Shown here piece after piece: positions 44,324 to 53,203 of a stretch of DNA of 64,000 nucleotides (position 1 is its first letter; each line of letters starts with the position of its first letter). This DNA comes from Methanoculleus chikugoensis. Lineage in GTDB: Archaea; Halobacteriota; Methanomicrobia; Methanomicrobiales; Methanoculleaceae. The position numbers were made by a program, and so were the translations under genes. The notes under the pieces are model-generated. The model did no database searches and had not been told where the DNA came from. It was given only the letters and a program-made list of their open reading frames with translations. The stretch lies in assembly GCF_019669965.1 (NCBI RefSeq), contig NZ_AP019781.1:1178001-1242000 (forward strand). Reading direction: 5' to 3'.

Positions 44324-45022
44324 ATGATCTCCGTAGTCGTGCCGACTTACAACGAAGAGCAGAACATCGAGCGCTGCCTTGCGTCGCTCGCAGACCAGAC
44401 GGTGCCGCGGGATACCTACGAGATCATCGTCGTCGACGGAGACTCGAAGGACAGGACCCGGGAACTGGCCGAACCCCTCGCGGATCAGGTCTTCATCCAG
44501 ACGAGCAAGCGGGTGGGCGGAGCCCGGAACGACGGAGCGATGGCGGCGAAGGGCGATATCGTCGCCACGACGGATGCCGACTGCATCCTCCCCCGGGACT
44601 GGGTGGAGCGGATCGGGAGGAACTTCGCGGAGCGGGATATCGTGCAGCTCTACGGCACGGTCTACCCGATCGAGGACAGTTTCAGGAACCGGCTCTCTCT
44701 TCTCGGTGCAAACACCTTCTCGCGCCTGGGCTACCACACCCGGACGATCTACTTCACGCTCGGGTGCAACACGGCCTTCGACCGGGAGGTGTTCGTCCGG
44801 GCGGGGATGTACCGCTGCATCGATGCCGGGGACGATCTCGAGATCGCGCAACGGATGCGCAAACTCGGGAAGGTCTACCTGGACCCCCGCCTGAAGGTCG
44901 GGTTCTCGATGCGGCGCTACCAGCAGTTCGGGACGCTCAAGTCGCTCTGGGAATGGTTCTACATCGTTCTTCGCGGCGGCGAGGCCGGCGGCGCCACCTA
45001 CTCGCAACGGGAGTACAAGTAG
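44324..45022 (+). CDS. Glycosyltransferase family 2
   Basis: The protein has 232 residues with a GT-A fold. It opens MISVVVPTYNEEQNIERCLA, contains the nucleotide-binding EIIVVDGDSKDRTRELA, the D-x-D region ATTDADCILPRDW and the late acidic motif GDDLEIAQRM. The short length and single soluble domain resemble monofunctional sugar transferases of lipid or N-glycan pathways. The ribosome site GAGGG precedes the ATG. The 150 bases between it and the GT4 gene hold no gene. Confidence 0.88.
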   Translation: MISVVVPTYNEEQNIERCLASLADQTVPRDTYEIIVVDGDSKDRTRELAEPLADQVFIQTSKRVGGARNDGAMAAKGDIVATTDADCILPRDWVERIGRNFAERDIVQLYGTVYPIEDSFRNRLSLLGANTFSRLGYHTRTIYFTLGCNTAFDREVFVRAGMYRCIDAGDDLEIAQRMRKLGKVYLDPRLKVGFSMRRYQQFGTLKSLWEWFYIVLRGGEAGGATYSQREYK

Positions 45023-45026
45023 CGCT

Positions 45027-45452
45027 ATGAAGGAGGCTGCCCCCGTCCCGGAAGCCTATGCCGATGTGGTGCGCCGGTCCGACGCCTGCCCATTTGCACG
45101 CCGCCTCGGGATGAGGGTGACGGCGATCGAGGGCGATCGCGTCCGGGTCTCCATGCCGACCGCGGGGATGGAGAACGGTCACGGCACGACTCACGGCGGG
45201 GCGATCTTCGCCCTCGCGGACCAAGCCTTCGGTATCGCCGGGAACCTGAGCGGGGAGGACCAGATAGGGCTCTCGGCGTATATCCAGTACCTCTCCGTGC
45301 CTGCAGGAGCGACGCTCGAAGCGGTCGCCCGCAAGGTCTCTGAGACGGAGAAGACGTCGCTCTATGCCGTCGAGGTCTACTCGGGCGACCGGATGGTCGC
45401 CTCGTTCGAGGGCGTGGGGTTCAAGATCGGGGTTCCGGCGCAGAAAGAGTGA
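45027..45452 (+). CDS. PaaI-type hotdog thioesterase
   Basis: The protein has 141 residues. The hotdog-fold signature NGHGTTHGGAIFALADQAFG contains the HGG and the acidic residue used by PaaI/phenylacetyl-CoA thioesterase-like enzymes. ARRLGMRVTAIEGDRVRVSM is the usual N-terminal strand pair. It hydrolyses an acyl- or aryl-CoA thioester; an acyl-CoA synthetase is encoded 11 kb downstream, but no direct link is visible. It begins 4 bases after the GT2 stop, so co-transcription is possible. Confidence 0.85.
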   Translation: MKEAAPVPEAYADVVRRSDACPFARRLGMRVTAIEGDRVRVSMPTAGMENGHGTTHGGAIFALADQAFGIAGNLSGEDQIGLSAYIQYLSVPAGATLEAVARKVSETEKTSLYAVEVYSGDRMVASFEGVGFKIGVPAQKE

Positions 45453-45610
45453 AGGGGGGTTGGTGCCGATTTAGCGGTGCCTGCCCTGCATCCGGCCATG
45501 AGCCTATTTTTCTAAACAGTGGCATGAGCGTAAGCCCGATACCGTGGACATGGGGCTGCGCACCTCGAAGCCTCAACGCTTTTCGTGCTCCGATCCTGTC
45601 GCGCAACGAA

Positions 45611-45791
45611 CCACGGATTTCGTGGGGATATCGCCATTGGGGGTGGGGCCGACGGGGAGGGGGGAGCATCCCCCCTCCCCTGTCTCTACCTCGTAAGGCT
45701 AACCTGTAACCCCCACCCCGCCCGGCCTTCGGCCTCCTCCCCCGCCCCTGGGGGCGGGGGCAGTCATGGCGATAGCCACTGGAAAGCCGTG
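45611..45791. repeat. Dispersed repeat family A, copy 4
   Basis: The left end is CACGGATTTCGTGGGGATAT followed by CGCCATTGGGGG. The right end, reversed, is CACGGCTTTCCAGTGGCTAT followed by CGCCATGACTGCC. The interior shares CCCGGCCTTCGGCCTCCTCC with copy 1. It lies between the 3' ends of convergent genes; the rest of the 420-base gap shows no gene. Confidence 0.78.
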
Positions 45792-45871
45792 TACGGACTT
45801 TACGAAGTTAAATGCCACATAGTAGCGCTGCGAGTTAAAACCCGGGCCTCCTGGCAGTCAGAAGAAATCCC

Positions 45872-46366
45872 CTACCACACCGTCTGGCACTGCCCGCCCC
45901 CGCGCTTCGCGAAGTACTGCTGGTGGTACTCCTCGGCCCGCCAGAACGTCCCCGCGGGCTCGATCGCGGTGACGATGGGGCGGCGGAACCTTTCCGAGCG
46001 TTCCATCTCCTCCTTCGACGCCCGGGCCTCCGCTTCCTGCTCGGGGGTGTGGTAAAAGATCACCGACCGGTACTGCGTCCCGATATCGGGCCCCTGCCGG
46101 TTCGGGGTGGTCGGATCGTGGGCGTCCCAGAACGTGTCGAGGAGCATCCGGTACGAGACCTTCTCCGGGTCGTAGGTCACCTGCACGACCTCGGCGTGCC
46201 CGGTTCTGCCGGTGCAGACCTCGGGGTAGGTCGGGTTCTCGGCGGTGCCGCCCATGAATCCCACCGCGGTATCCACGACGCCCGGGACGCGCCGGAACGC
46301 CTCCTCGACGCCCCAGAAACACCCCGCGCCGAAGGTGGCAAGTTCGAGGTTCTTCTCCGGTGTCAT
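45872..46366 (-). CDS. msrA: Peptide methionine sulfoxide reductase A
   Basis: The protein has 164 residues. The catalytic cysteine lies in [20 protein letters not shown] (GCFWG). [20 protein letters not shown] and [12 protein letters not shown] are standard MsrA strands, and a recycling cysteine near the C-terminus (GGGQCQTVW) allows thioredoxin regeneration. It reduces methionine-S-sulfoxide in proteins and protects against oxygen stress. The gene is single and is convergent with the thioesterase across repeat A4. Confidence 0.95.
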   Translation of the reverse strand: MTPEKNLELATFGAGCFWGVEEAFRRVPGVVDTAVGFMGGTAENPTYPEVCTGRTGHAEVVQVTYDPEKVSYRMLLDTFWDAHDPTTPNRQGPDIGTQYRSVIFYHTPEQEAEARASKEEMERSERFRRPIVTAIEPAGTFWRAEEYHQQYFAKRGGGQCQTVW

Positions 46367-46453
46367 GACGGTTCCGTTTTTTGGCGGGTCTGTGGAAAAA
46401 GGTATCGACCCCTCCGGGCATACCCTTATCTGGGGTAGAGGGTACGTATTCTC

Positions 46454-47005
46454 ATGGTCGTTGAATCAGACGCCGTAGAGATAGTCGCCCGGCTGATGGC
46501 GCTCTCTGCCCGCACCGCCCCGAAGGCCCGGGGCAGCGACGTCATCAAGACGATGATCGTCACGGGCAGGGAGAAGGAGCAGCTCGCCGGGGCGATGCGG
46601 GAGTACGGCGAGAAGCACGACGCGGGTTTCTTCATCAGGGACGCGGGGAACGTCGCGGCAAGCGACGCCTGTCTCCTCATCGGCTCGCTCTTCGCCGACG
46701 CCGTGGGCCTCGACTGCGGCGGGTGCGGCTACGCTACATGCGCGGAGATGCTCGACGCCCAGCGCGGGACAACCCCGCCGGCCACCCCGTTCCGGGGGCC
46801 GAACTGCATCGTCCGAATGGCGGATCTCGGGATCGCCGTCGGTTCCGCGGCGAAGACCGCGAGCATCCACAACGTCGACAACCGGGTCATGTATACCGTC
46901 GGCGTCGGGGCGCTCTCGCTCGGGTGGCTGGACGGCTGCGGGGTAGCCTACGGTATCCCGCTCCGGGCATCGGGAAAGGATATCTTCTTTGACCGTACAC
47001 GCTAA
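46454..47005 (+). CDS. DUF2148 ferredoxin-domain protein
   Basis: The protein has 183 residues. The cysteine-rich centre [16 protein letters not shown] with a preceding [16 protein letters not shown] and a later [20 protein letters not shown] is the DUF2148 pattern, described as a ferredoxin-like domain in methanogens. No membrane segment is present. The gene ends just before the GHMP gene, and an open frame of the latter overlaps it, so the two may be coupled. The function is not known. Confidence 0.85.
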   Translation: MVVESDAVEIVARLMALSARTAPKARGSDVIKTMIVTGREKEQLAGAMREYGEKHDAGFFIRDAGNVAASDACLLIGSLFADAVGLDCGGCGYATCAEMLDAQRGTTPPATPFRGPNCIVRMADLGIAVGSAAKTASIHNVDNRVMYTVGVGALSLGWLDGCGVAYGIPLRASGKDIFFDRTR

Positions 47006-47018
47006 CCGGGTTATCAGC

Positions 47019-48101
47019 ATGCCTGTTATGAAGATCCGGGGCGGGGATCTCGACCTCGTCGAGTACGAGTTCACCTCCTTCTCCCCCGGCGAGAATATCC
47101 GGCCGTGCGGCCTCAAAAAGGACTACCCGCTCGCGCCGGTCTCCGGCACCGTCGTCGCCCGCGCTCCGGCGAGGATCCACCTCACCGTGCTTGACATGAA
47201 CCGGTTCTCCCCCGACCGCCCCGGGGGAGGCGGGATCGGGTTCGCCATCGGGGTCTACTGCACCGCCGAGGTCGAGTGCACGCCTTCAGGGCTCGAGATC
47301 GACTACACCCGCGAACCGATCCTCCGGCACTTCGCGGAGGCGTTCCGGCAGGTCGTCGGGTATACGGGCGGCTTTAAGATCCGTGCCCGCGACCACCAGT
47401 ACGAGCACGTCGGGCTCGGGTCGACGAGCACCATCCTGATCGCGGCTGCGAACGCCCTCAACGCCGCCGTGGGCTCGCCGCTGACGAGCGACCAGCTCCG
47501 CCTCCTCCTCGGCTGCAACTTCGTCGAGGAGACGGTGGCCGGGAACGTCGCGTTCGGGTTCGAGACCGGCGTCGGCCCCGCGGCGAGCAGCCACGGCGGC
47601 ATGGTGGTGATGGGCGACGACCTGGCGCTCATCTACCGGCACGCCTTCGCCGAGGGTAAAAACGTCTACATCGCCATCCCGTCCTCCGATATCTCGTCGG
47701 CGGGGGAGAAGGAGTTCGACCTCCTGATGAACAAGGCCCGGACGCTCGATTACCGCGACCGCGAGCTGAAGTCCTACCTCGTCCTGATGGATCTCATCCC
47801 TGCGCTGGAACGCGGCGACCTCCGGAAAGCCGGCGACGTCATCTGGGAGATCGAGTTCCGGGGCTCCAAACGCGCCGAGGTGGAGCACCACGGGTTCGAG
47901 ATCTACCGCTACATGGCGGCGCTCCGGGACGCCGGCCTTGAGTTCGTCGGGATGAGTTCGGTCGGCCCGTCGATCGCGGTCATCACGGACCGCCCGGAGG
48001 AGGAGGTGGCCGGGATCCTTGAGAAGGCAGGGCTCCGGGTCGCTATCGCTACGACGGTCGATAACGAGGGGTTGAAGATCCGGGTGGAAGAGAGGGTGTG
48101 A
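47019..48101 (+). CDS. GHMP-superfamily enzyme, beta-RFAP synthase-like
   Basis: The protein has 360 residues. Its core has APARIHLTVLDMNRFSPDRP, GGGIGFAIGVYCTAEV and the glycine loop YEHVGLGSTSTILIAAANAL. This arrangement is typical of the archaeal GHMP group that includes beta-ribofuranosylaminobenzene 5'-phosphate synthase, the first committed enzyme of methanopterin synthesis. An N-terminal extension of about 50 residues (RGGDLDLVEYEFTSFSPGEN) is longer than the classic synthase. It may therefore be a lineage-specific version or a sister kinase. The ATG at 47019 is favoured; 47028 is also possible, and a TTG at 46989 would overlap the DUF2148 gene. Confidence 0.7.
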   Translation: MPVMKIRGGDLDLVEYEFTSFSPGENIRPCGLKKDYPLAPVSGTVVARAPARIHLTVLDMNRFSPDRPGGGGIGFAIGVYCTAEVECTPSGLEIDYTREPILRHFAEAFRQVVGYTGGFKIRARDHQYEHVGLGSTSTILIAAANALNAAVGSPLTSDQLRLLLGCNFVEETVAGNVAFGFETGVGPAASSHGGMVVMGDDLALIYRHAFAEGKNVYIAIPSSDISSAGEKEFDLLMNKARTLDYRDRELKSYLVLMDLIPALERGDLRKAGDVIWEIEFRGSKRAEVEHHGFEIYRYMAALRDAGLEFVGMSSVGPSIAVITDRPEEEVAGILEKAGLRVAIATTVDNEGLKIRVEERV

Positions 48102-48535
48102 GGCCGGCTACCCAGACTCAACATCTCTTCTTTAAGATATTACAAGCAGATCGGGGTCCCTTGGGCCATGGGAAGACACGCGTGCAGCATGTGCTCCATT
48201 TACGCTGACTGCTAAGATGCATGCCTTTAGCCCAAATTCCTGATCACTCATAACGATGTGGAGAATAATAAAGTATTATCTGCGTTTGATCGCTATTTAG
48301 GTGAGAAATAATTAGTATTCTGAAATACCGAATCTCGTTATGTGCCAGGTACAACACACAACGGGTAAAATACATTTCTCAATGAAATTTACTCCGTTCG
48401 AAATTTAAGTCTAAATCCAGTCAATTTTTGTGAGCCTCGTTATGAATGGGCGCAGCTGCAGGAAAAGGAGTATTGTTATCCGTACTGTCGTATCCCGTCA
48501 TTGCCGGCATATACATCTGGGTAGCGTAACGAAAG
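48102..48535. other. AT-rich intergenic region before the IS256 element
   Basis: About 430 bases of composition unlike the surrounding GC-rich DNA. Apart from a possible small ORF at 48446-48529 no gene, tRNA or repeat is recognised. It is probably non-conserved sequence accumulated next to the insertion. Confidence 0.5.
48446..48529 (+). CDS. Candidate 27-residue membrane peptide
   Basis: An ATG at 48446 opens MGAAAGKGVLLSVLSYPVIA and continues GIYIWVA before TAA. It is a small hydrophobic peptide with one potential membrane helix. It ends 6 bases before the left inverted repeat of the IS element, so it could instead be the start of a membrane gene cut by that insertion. No good ribosome site is visible. 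It is reported as a possibility only. Confidence 0.25.
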   Translation: MGAAAGKGVLLSVLSYPVIAGIYIWVA

Positions 48536-49760
48536 TTCTGTAAAATTGAATTGGCCCTGGATCCAACCTAGATTTGGACAAAGGAGAAACAGGGCCATGG
48601 ATCCCTTAGCGTTAATCGAAGATTATCTTTCCGATCAGGAGAACGGCATGAAGACGCTCATCACCTGGTTCCTCAACCAGGTGATGCTCGCAGAGGCCCT
48701 CCAGCAGGCAGGAGCCGCCCAGTACGAACGCACCGATGCGCGGAAAGCGCATCGAAACGGTTACAAGGACCGATCCCTCAAGACCCGATACGGGGAGACG
48801 ATCCTCCGGAAACCGCAGTTCCGGGAGTTCCCGTTCGAGACACAGGTCTTCGGGCGCTATGCCCGGGTGGAGAAAGCTCTGGTGAACGCAATTGTCGAAT
48901 CCTACCTCCAGGGAGTTTCGACGAGAAAGATCCAGGAGATCGTCAGTCATCTGGGGATCGACCAGCTCTCCCCGGCTTCGGTCTCCCGGATGGCCAAGAA
49001 CCTCGACGACCAGGTGCAGGCATTCTTCCTGCGGCCGATCGAACAGGCTATCCCATACCTCTTCGTGGATGCCTCCTACTACAAAATCCGGGACGGAGCA
49101 CGATACGTCACCAAAGCGGTCCTGGTGGTCGCCGGCGTCCGGGATGACGGCTACCGGGAGATCCTGGGCGCAAGAATCACGGATTGTGAGAACGAAGAAT
49201 TCTGGTCAGGAATGTTCGAGGAGCTCAACGAACGGGGACTCACCGGGGTTCAACTGGTCGTCTCGGATGGGCATACCGGCATCCAGAAGGCGGCTGAAGC
49301 CGCCTTCCTCGGTGCATCCTGGCAGATGTGTCAGGTTCATTGTACCCGAGCTGTCTTGAGGAATATTCCTCGGAAACACCAGAAAGAGGTTGTAGAAGGC
49401 CTGAAGGAGGCCTATGGAAGTGAACAAAGGCTTCAAGATCTCGCTGATGACCTGAATGCCAGGGGGTACCGGAAAGCAGCCAACACCATCGAACGATTCC
49501 TCCCCGGGCTTATGAGTTACACGGCATTCCCAAAACCGCACGGGAAACGGCTCAGAACGACGAACATGGTGGAGCGGGTCAATAGGGAACTGAAACGGAG
49601 AACCAAGGTTGTAGGCGTGTTCCCGAACGAGGAATCCCTTCTCCGGCTGGTCGGATCTATCCTGATGGACATCAACGAGGAGTGGGTCACCGGCAGAAGG
49701 TATTTGACGATGGAGAAGGAATGATCAGACAAGGAGACAGGGCTCAGGCAAATTACAGAA
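48536..49760 (+). mobile_element. IS256-family insertion sequence
   Basis: The imperfect terminal inverted repeats start TTCTGTAAAATTG at 48536 and, reversed from 49760, TTCTGTAATTTGCC. Both reach GCCCTG about 20 bases in. The element is 1,225 bp with a single intact transposase. No target-site duplication of 8 bases is obvious at the ends (AACGAAAG and GATCTGAG), which may mean deletion or an old insertion. Confidence 0.8.
48597..49724 (+). CDS. IS256-family transposase
   Basis: The protein has 375 residues and is a full-length mutator-type DDE transposase. Acidic residues lie in YLFVDASYYKIRDGA and QLVVSDGHTGIQKAAEAA, and the catalytic Glu in TNMVERVNRELKRRTKVVG. The C/H motif between them is WQMCQVHCTRA. 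The ribosome site GGAGAAACAGGGCC overlaps the left-end inverted repeat tail. The gene is intact, so the element may still be active. Confidence 0.93.
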   Translation: MDPLALIEDYLSDQENGMKTLITWFLNQVMLAEALQQAGAAQYERTDARKAHRNGYKDRSLKTRYGETILRKPQFREFPFETQVFGRYARVEKALVNAIVESYLQGVSTRKIQEIVSHLGIDQLSPASVSRMAKNLDDQVQAFFLRPIEQAIPYLFVDASYYKIRDGARYVTKAVLVVAGVRDDGYREILGARITDCENEEFWSGMFEELNERGLTGVQLVVSDGHTGIQKAAEAAFLGASWQMCQVHCTRAVLRNIPRKHQKEVVEGLKEAYGSEQRLQDLADDLNARGYRKAANTIERFLPGLMSYTAFPKPHGKRLRTTNMVERVNRELKRRTKVVGVFPNEESLLRLVGSILMDINEEWVTGRRYLTMEKE

Positions 49761-49840
49761 GATCTGAGACGTTACCTACATCTGACGATCCAGCGCTCTT
49801 CTATAAACAGCCTTATCATCATCTTGATTTAAAGAAAAAT

Positions 49841-51568
49841 ATGTACAATTCAAAAACAGGCGCCATACTGGCTCTTCTGTTCGTGGTGTTCATCACTGCA
49901 GCAGGCTGTACTGCTCCCGGCTCCCAGCCCCCTGAAGAAGGAGAACCGGATTATCCAATAGATTCTCTGGTCCTGACAACAGTTGACAGAACTGTTCTTC
50001 CCGTCCCCGTCCCTTCGACGTCGCCTGCCCTGCATCCGGATCAGGTCGCGAACTTTTCAGAGTATGGATATGGGGTCTGGGAGTTTGGCGAGGGGCTGGA
50101 CTATGAGAAGAGACTGGACCTCATGCCGGATGGATACACCCCTGGATCTGATACCAATGCAGAGAAACTTTTGACCTTCTTTGCCATGAGCGATATCCAT
50201 ATCACCGACAAAGAGTCTCCTGCTCAAGTGGTCTATTATGGCTATAAATGGGGTGTAATTTCTGGATACTCTCCGGCCATGCTGTATACCACCCATGTCC
50301 TCGACGCAGCGGTCCAGACGGTGAACGCCCTTCACAAAGAGGATCCATTCGACTTCGGCATATTCCTTGGTGACGCAATCAACAGCGGCCAATACAACGA
50401 ACTGCAATGGTATATCGATGTGCTCGACGGCAGGATGGTCAACCCCGATTCGGGTGACAGGGACGATCCAATCCCCGGCCCTCTCAACGATTACCAGGAC
50501 CAGTACAAAGCGGCAGGGCTTGATGAATCGATCAGATGGTATCAGGTTCTCGGCAATCACGATCATTTCTGGATGGGTCTCTTCCCTCCGGATGATCACG
50601 TCAACAGTGCCTTGACCGGCACCGCCGTACTCGAATTAGGTAATATCTTCTCCGACCCGCGCCAGTTGAAGAGCCGTGGCTTCTATATGGGAGCAATCGA
50701 TGGTCGGACACCCTATGGTGACATTATCGGTGCAGGCCCTGTCACCGACTTCCCTGATGGTTCCCCAACAGTCCCGGCCGATCAAAATCGCAGTTTCCTC
50801 TCAAGAACAGAGTGGAACGGTGAGTTTTTAGACTCCTCTTCAAGCCCTAAAGGACATGGATTCAACCAGTCCGATAGAACAACGGGATTTGCCTGTTACT
50901 CATTCGAACCGAGATCGGATGTTCCGATAAAGGTCATTGTGCTTGATGATACCCAGAGGGACGATGATCCCGGTGAAGGCAGCTCCGGGTTTGGTTCTAT
51001 CGATCAGGAACGCTACGACTGGCTGGTACAGGAACTCGAGAGTGGTCAGGCTGAAGGAAAGCTCATGATCATCGCAGCACACATCCCGATAGTCATCCAG
51101 GAGGATGAAGCCGGTCTGAGTTCGTTAATGAAATGGAGTCAGTACGCCGCGGTATCTGATGTTGATCTGATAGCCAAACTTCAGACCTATCCAAATCTCA
51201 TGGCATGGATCTCGGGGCATCGTCACCAAAATACCGTGATCCCTATCAAATCTCCGGATGTCGACCGCCCTGAACTCGGTTTCTGGCAGGTTGAAACCGC
51301 ATCACTGCGGGAGTTCCCCCAGCAGTTCCGGATCTTCGAGGTCGTCTATAACGGCGACAATACCGTCTCAATCTTTACGACCAATGTTGATCCGGCGGTC
51401 AGAGACGGATCGCCCGCTGCCCAATCGCGGTCGTATGCTATCGCAGCCCAACAGATATTCCAATCTCCCGTAGAGATGAAACCGAGCGGTGCATATAACG
51501 CAGAACTTGTTCTCCAGTTGACCCCGGAGATGCAGGAGATACTTCAGAAGACTGGAAGAGATCTCTAG
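49841..51568 (+). CDS. Lipoprotein metallophosphoesterase (TIGR03768 family)
   Basis: The protein has 575 residues. The N-terminus is a lipoprotein signal with lipobox (LLFVVFITAAGCTAPGS), so it is exported and membrane-anchored. The calcineurin-like fold shows AMSDIHITD (metal Asp and His), FLGDAINSGQYN, VLGNHDHFW and AHIPIVIQ, then ISGHRHQN. These agree with the TIGR03768 metallophosphoesterases; the substrate is unknown. The gene has a moderate G+C and its own TCTATAAAC box about 40 bases upstream, only 40 bases beyond the IS element. The promoter therefore seems spared by the insertion. Confidence 0.88.
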   Translation: MYNSKTGAILALLFVVFITAAGCTAPGSQPPEEGEPDYPIDSLVLTTVDRTVLPVPVPSTSPALHPDQVANFSEYGYGVWEFGEGLDYEKRLDLMPDGYTPGSDTNAEKLLTFFAMSDIHITDKESPAQVVYYGYKWGVISGYSPAMLYTTHVLDAAVQTVNALHKEDPFDFGIFLGDAINSGQYNELQWYIDVLDGRMVNPDSGDRDDPIPGPLNDYQDQYKAAGLDESIRWYQVLGNHDHFWMGLFPPDDHVNSALTGTAVLELGNIFSDPRQLKSRGFYMGAIDGRTPYGDIIGAGPVTDFPDGSPTVPADQNRSFLSRTEWNGEFLDSSSSPKGHGFNQSDRTTGFACYSFEPRSDVPIKVIVLDDTQRDDDPGEGSSGFGSIDQERYDWLVQELESGQAEGKLMIIAAHIPIVIQEDEAGLSSLMKWSQYAAVSDVDLIAKLQTYPNLMAWISGHRHQNTVIPIKSPDVDRPELGFWQVETASLREFPQQFRIFEVVYNGDNTVSIFTTNVDPAVRDGSPAAQSRSYAIAAQQIFQSPVEMKPSGAYNAELVLQLTPEMQEILQKTGRDL

Positions 51569-51697
51569 GCAGGCGATCGCACTTTTACCGGGCCCGGTCT
51601 ACCGGTGAGCCCTGACCTGCCACCCTTTTTCTCATACCGATCGAGCTGATTCCTCTTCCCAGATTCGAGATCTCTCACAGCCGGGGCCTTCCCCTGC

Positions 51698-53203
51698 TCA
51701 GATACTGTTCTTCCGGTAATCGTACTCCCCGCTCGCGATCCGCGCCATGACGGTCTCGCCGATGGCTGCGAGCCGGCCCTCCTCGAAATATCCTGATCTA
51801 ACGCTCGCCCCCCCGATCGCCGAGAGGAGATGCACCCTCGCCCTCGCGACGCCGAAGAGCCGGGCGACCGGGCCTCTCGTTATCCGGACCATCTGCACCC
51901 TGTCGTAGTTCATCACGACGGTCTCGCGGTCGACGGCGCCGTTCACGAACGTGAAGAGGTCGCTATCCGTGCCGAACTCCGTGATCCGGTAAGAGACGTA
52001 TGCCGCGTAGAGTATCGTGAGGATGGCGGCTGCCGTCGCGAGCGGCAGCGCGTACGGGCGCACCGTGCCGGCGATCCCGGTCAGGGCCGCCGTCGCGCGG
52101 TAGACGTAGATCGACGGATAGACCATCGCCAGAGCGAGCGCGAGAGAGGCTATAGCGGCCCGGACCAGGAGCACGCCTCTCGCGCCCGCGGGCTGCCGCT
52201 CCCGGTCTCCATCATACACGAACTCCGGCACCAGCTCTTCGAGAAGTCTCTGCTGCGCCGCATCGTCCTTCAAGAGGCAGAGGACGGGGCGGAGGCTCTC
52301 CCCGCTCCCGGACGCGAGCCCTACCACCTCCACCTCGATGCACGACCGGTGCAGGAGCCGGGCGATAAGAGTCCGCTTTACCCGGACGGCGTTGATCCGT
52401 GAGACGTCAAACGACGTCTTATACGTCCGGATCAGGCCGTGCTCCAGGTATATCGTGTCGCCCCGGCGGTATACCCGGTAGTTGTAGTAATGGGATATCA
52501 GCGAGACCGACGGCGCCAGCTGGACGACAACGAACATCAGCAGGGAGACCAGTGCTCTCCCGTCCACCCCTGTCCCCGCGGAGAGATACAACTGGAAGAC
52601 TGAGTAGGCCAGGAACGCAAAACCCGATACCGTCTGGTAGGTCGAGACGCTGAAGAGGCCGTGGACGATCACGTCCGCCGGGGAGAACGTGGCCGGGGGT
52701 TCGGCCGGCTCTTCTTCCGGGACGGGTTCGCCGCCGTACAGCCGCTCCGCCATCCCCGCCCGTATCCTCTCCGCCGCATCCTGCCGGAACGTCAGGACGG
52801 CTTCCGGCACCGTGGCACCGCTGCCCGAGTTGATGTTGACGAGCAGCCTCGACGTCCCGAAGACCCTGTTCAGAACGCCCCGGTTTATATTGACCGACGC
52901 CACTTTCGCGTAGGGGAGCGTCTTCTTCATCTTGAAGAGGGTGTTCCTCTCCACCACCACGCCCGTCTCGTCGAACCGGACGGTCGTCCGGCTCCATTGC
53001 CGGTAGTTGAAGAGCACCAGCCCGATGAAGAGAATCGCGAACACGGCCGGTACGGCACCCCTGCCGAGCTGCGTGGCGAGGACGGCCAGCACCACGATTG
53101 CGGAGAGCGAGCGCTCCACGATGATGCTCGGGTGGCACCGGATCGTCTCGCCATGACGAGTTGGGGTGTCCGCAGCCGTATCGCTGCTGCACTCGTCGGT
53201 CAT
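51698..53203 (-). CDS. Membrane protein with PH (YdbT-like) domains
   Basis: The protein has 501 residues and consists of membrane-helix pairs that alternate with bacterial PH domains (bPH2). The first domain is FNYRQWSRTTVRFDETGVVV, then NTLFKMKKTLPYAKVASVNI; a second repeat begins at YNYRVYRRGDTIYLEHGLIR, and a third at YVSYRITEFGTDSDLFTFVN. Two or three repeats are typical of the YdbT/YvdB group. It is paired with the smaller YdbS-like gene by a 4-base overlap. The pair acts in the membrane in an unknown way. Confidence 0.82.
   Translation of the reverse strand: MTDECSSDTAADTPTRHGETIRCHPSIIVERSLSAIVVLAVLATQLGRGAVPAVFAILFIGLVLFNYRQWSRTTVRFDETGVVVERNTLFKMKKTLPYAKVASVNINRGVLNRVFGTSRLLVNINSGSGATVPEAVLTFRQDAAERIRAGMAERLYGGEPVPEEEPAEPPATFSPADVIVHGLFSVSTYQTVSGFAFLAYSVFQLYLSAGTGVDGRALVSLLMFVVVQLAPSVSLISHYYNYRVYRRGDTIYLEHGLIRTYKTSFDVSRINAVRVKRTLIARLLHRSCIEVEVVGLASGSGESLRPVLCLLKDDAAQQRLLEELVPEFVYDGDRERQPAGARGVLLVRAAIASLALALAMVYPSIYVYRATAALTGIAGTVRPYALPLATAAAILTILYAAYVSYRITEFGTDSDLFTFVNGAVDRETVVMNYDRVQMVRITRGPVARLFGVARARVHLLSAIGGASVRSGYFEEGRLAAIGETVMARIASGEYDYRKNSI

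Noticed and set aside
48102-48445. Possible riboswitch or remnant in the AT-rich gap before the IS element
   Set aside because: No conserved fold or reading frame could be identified by eye.
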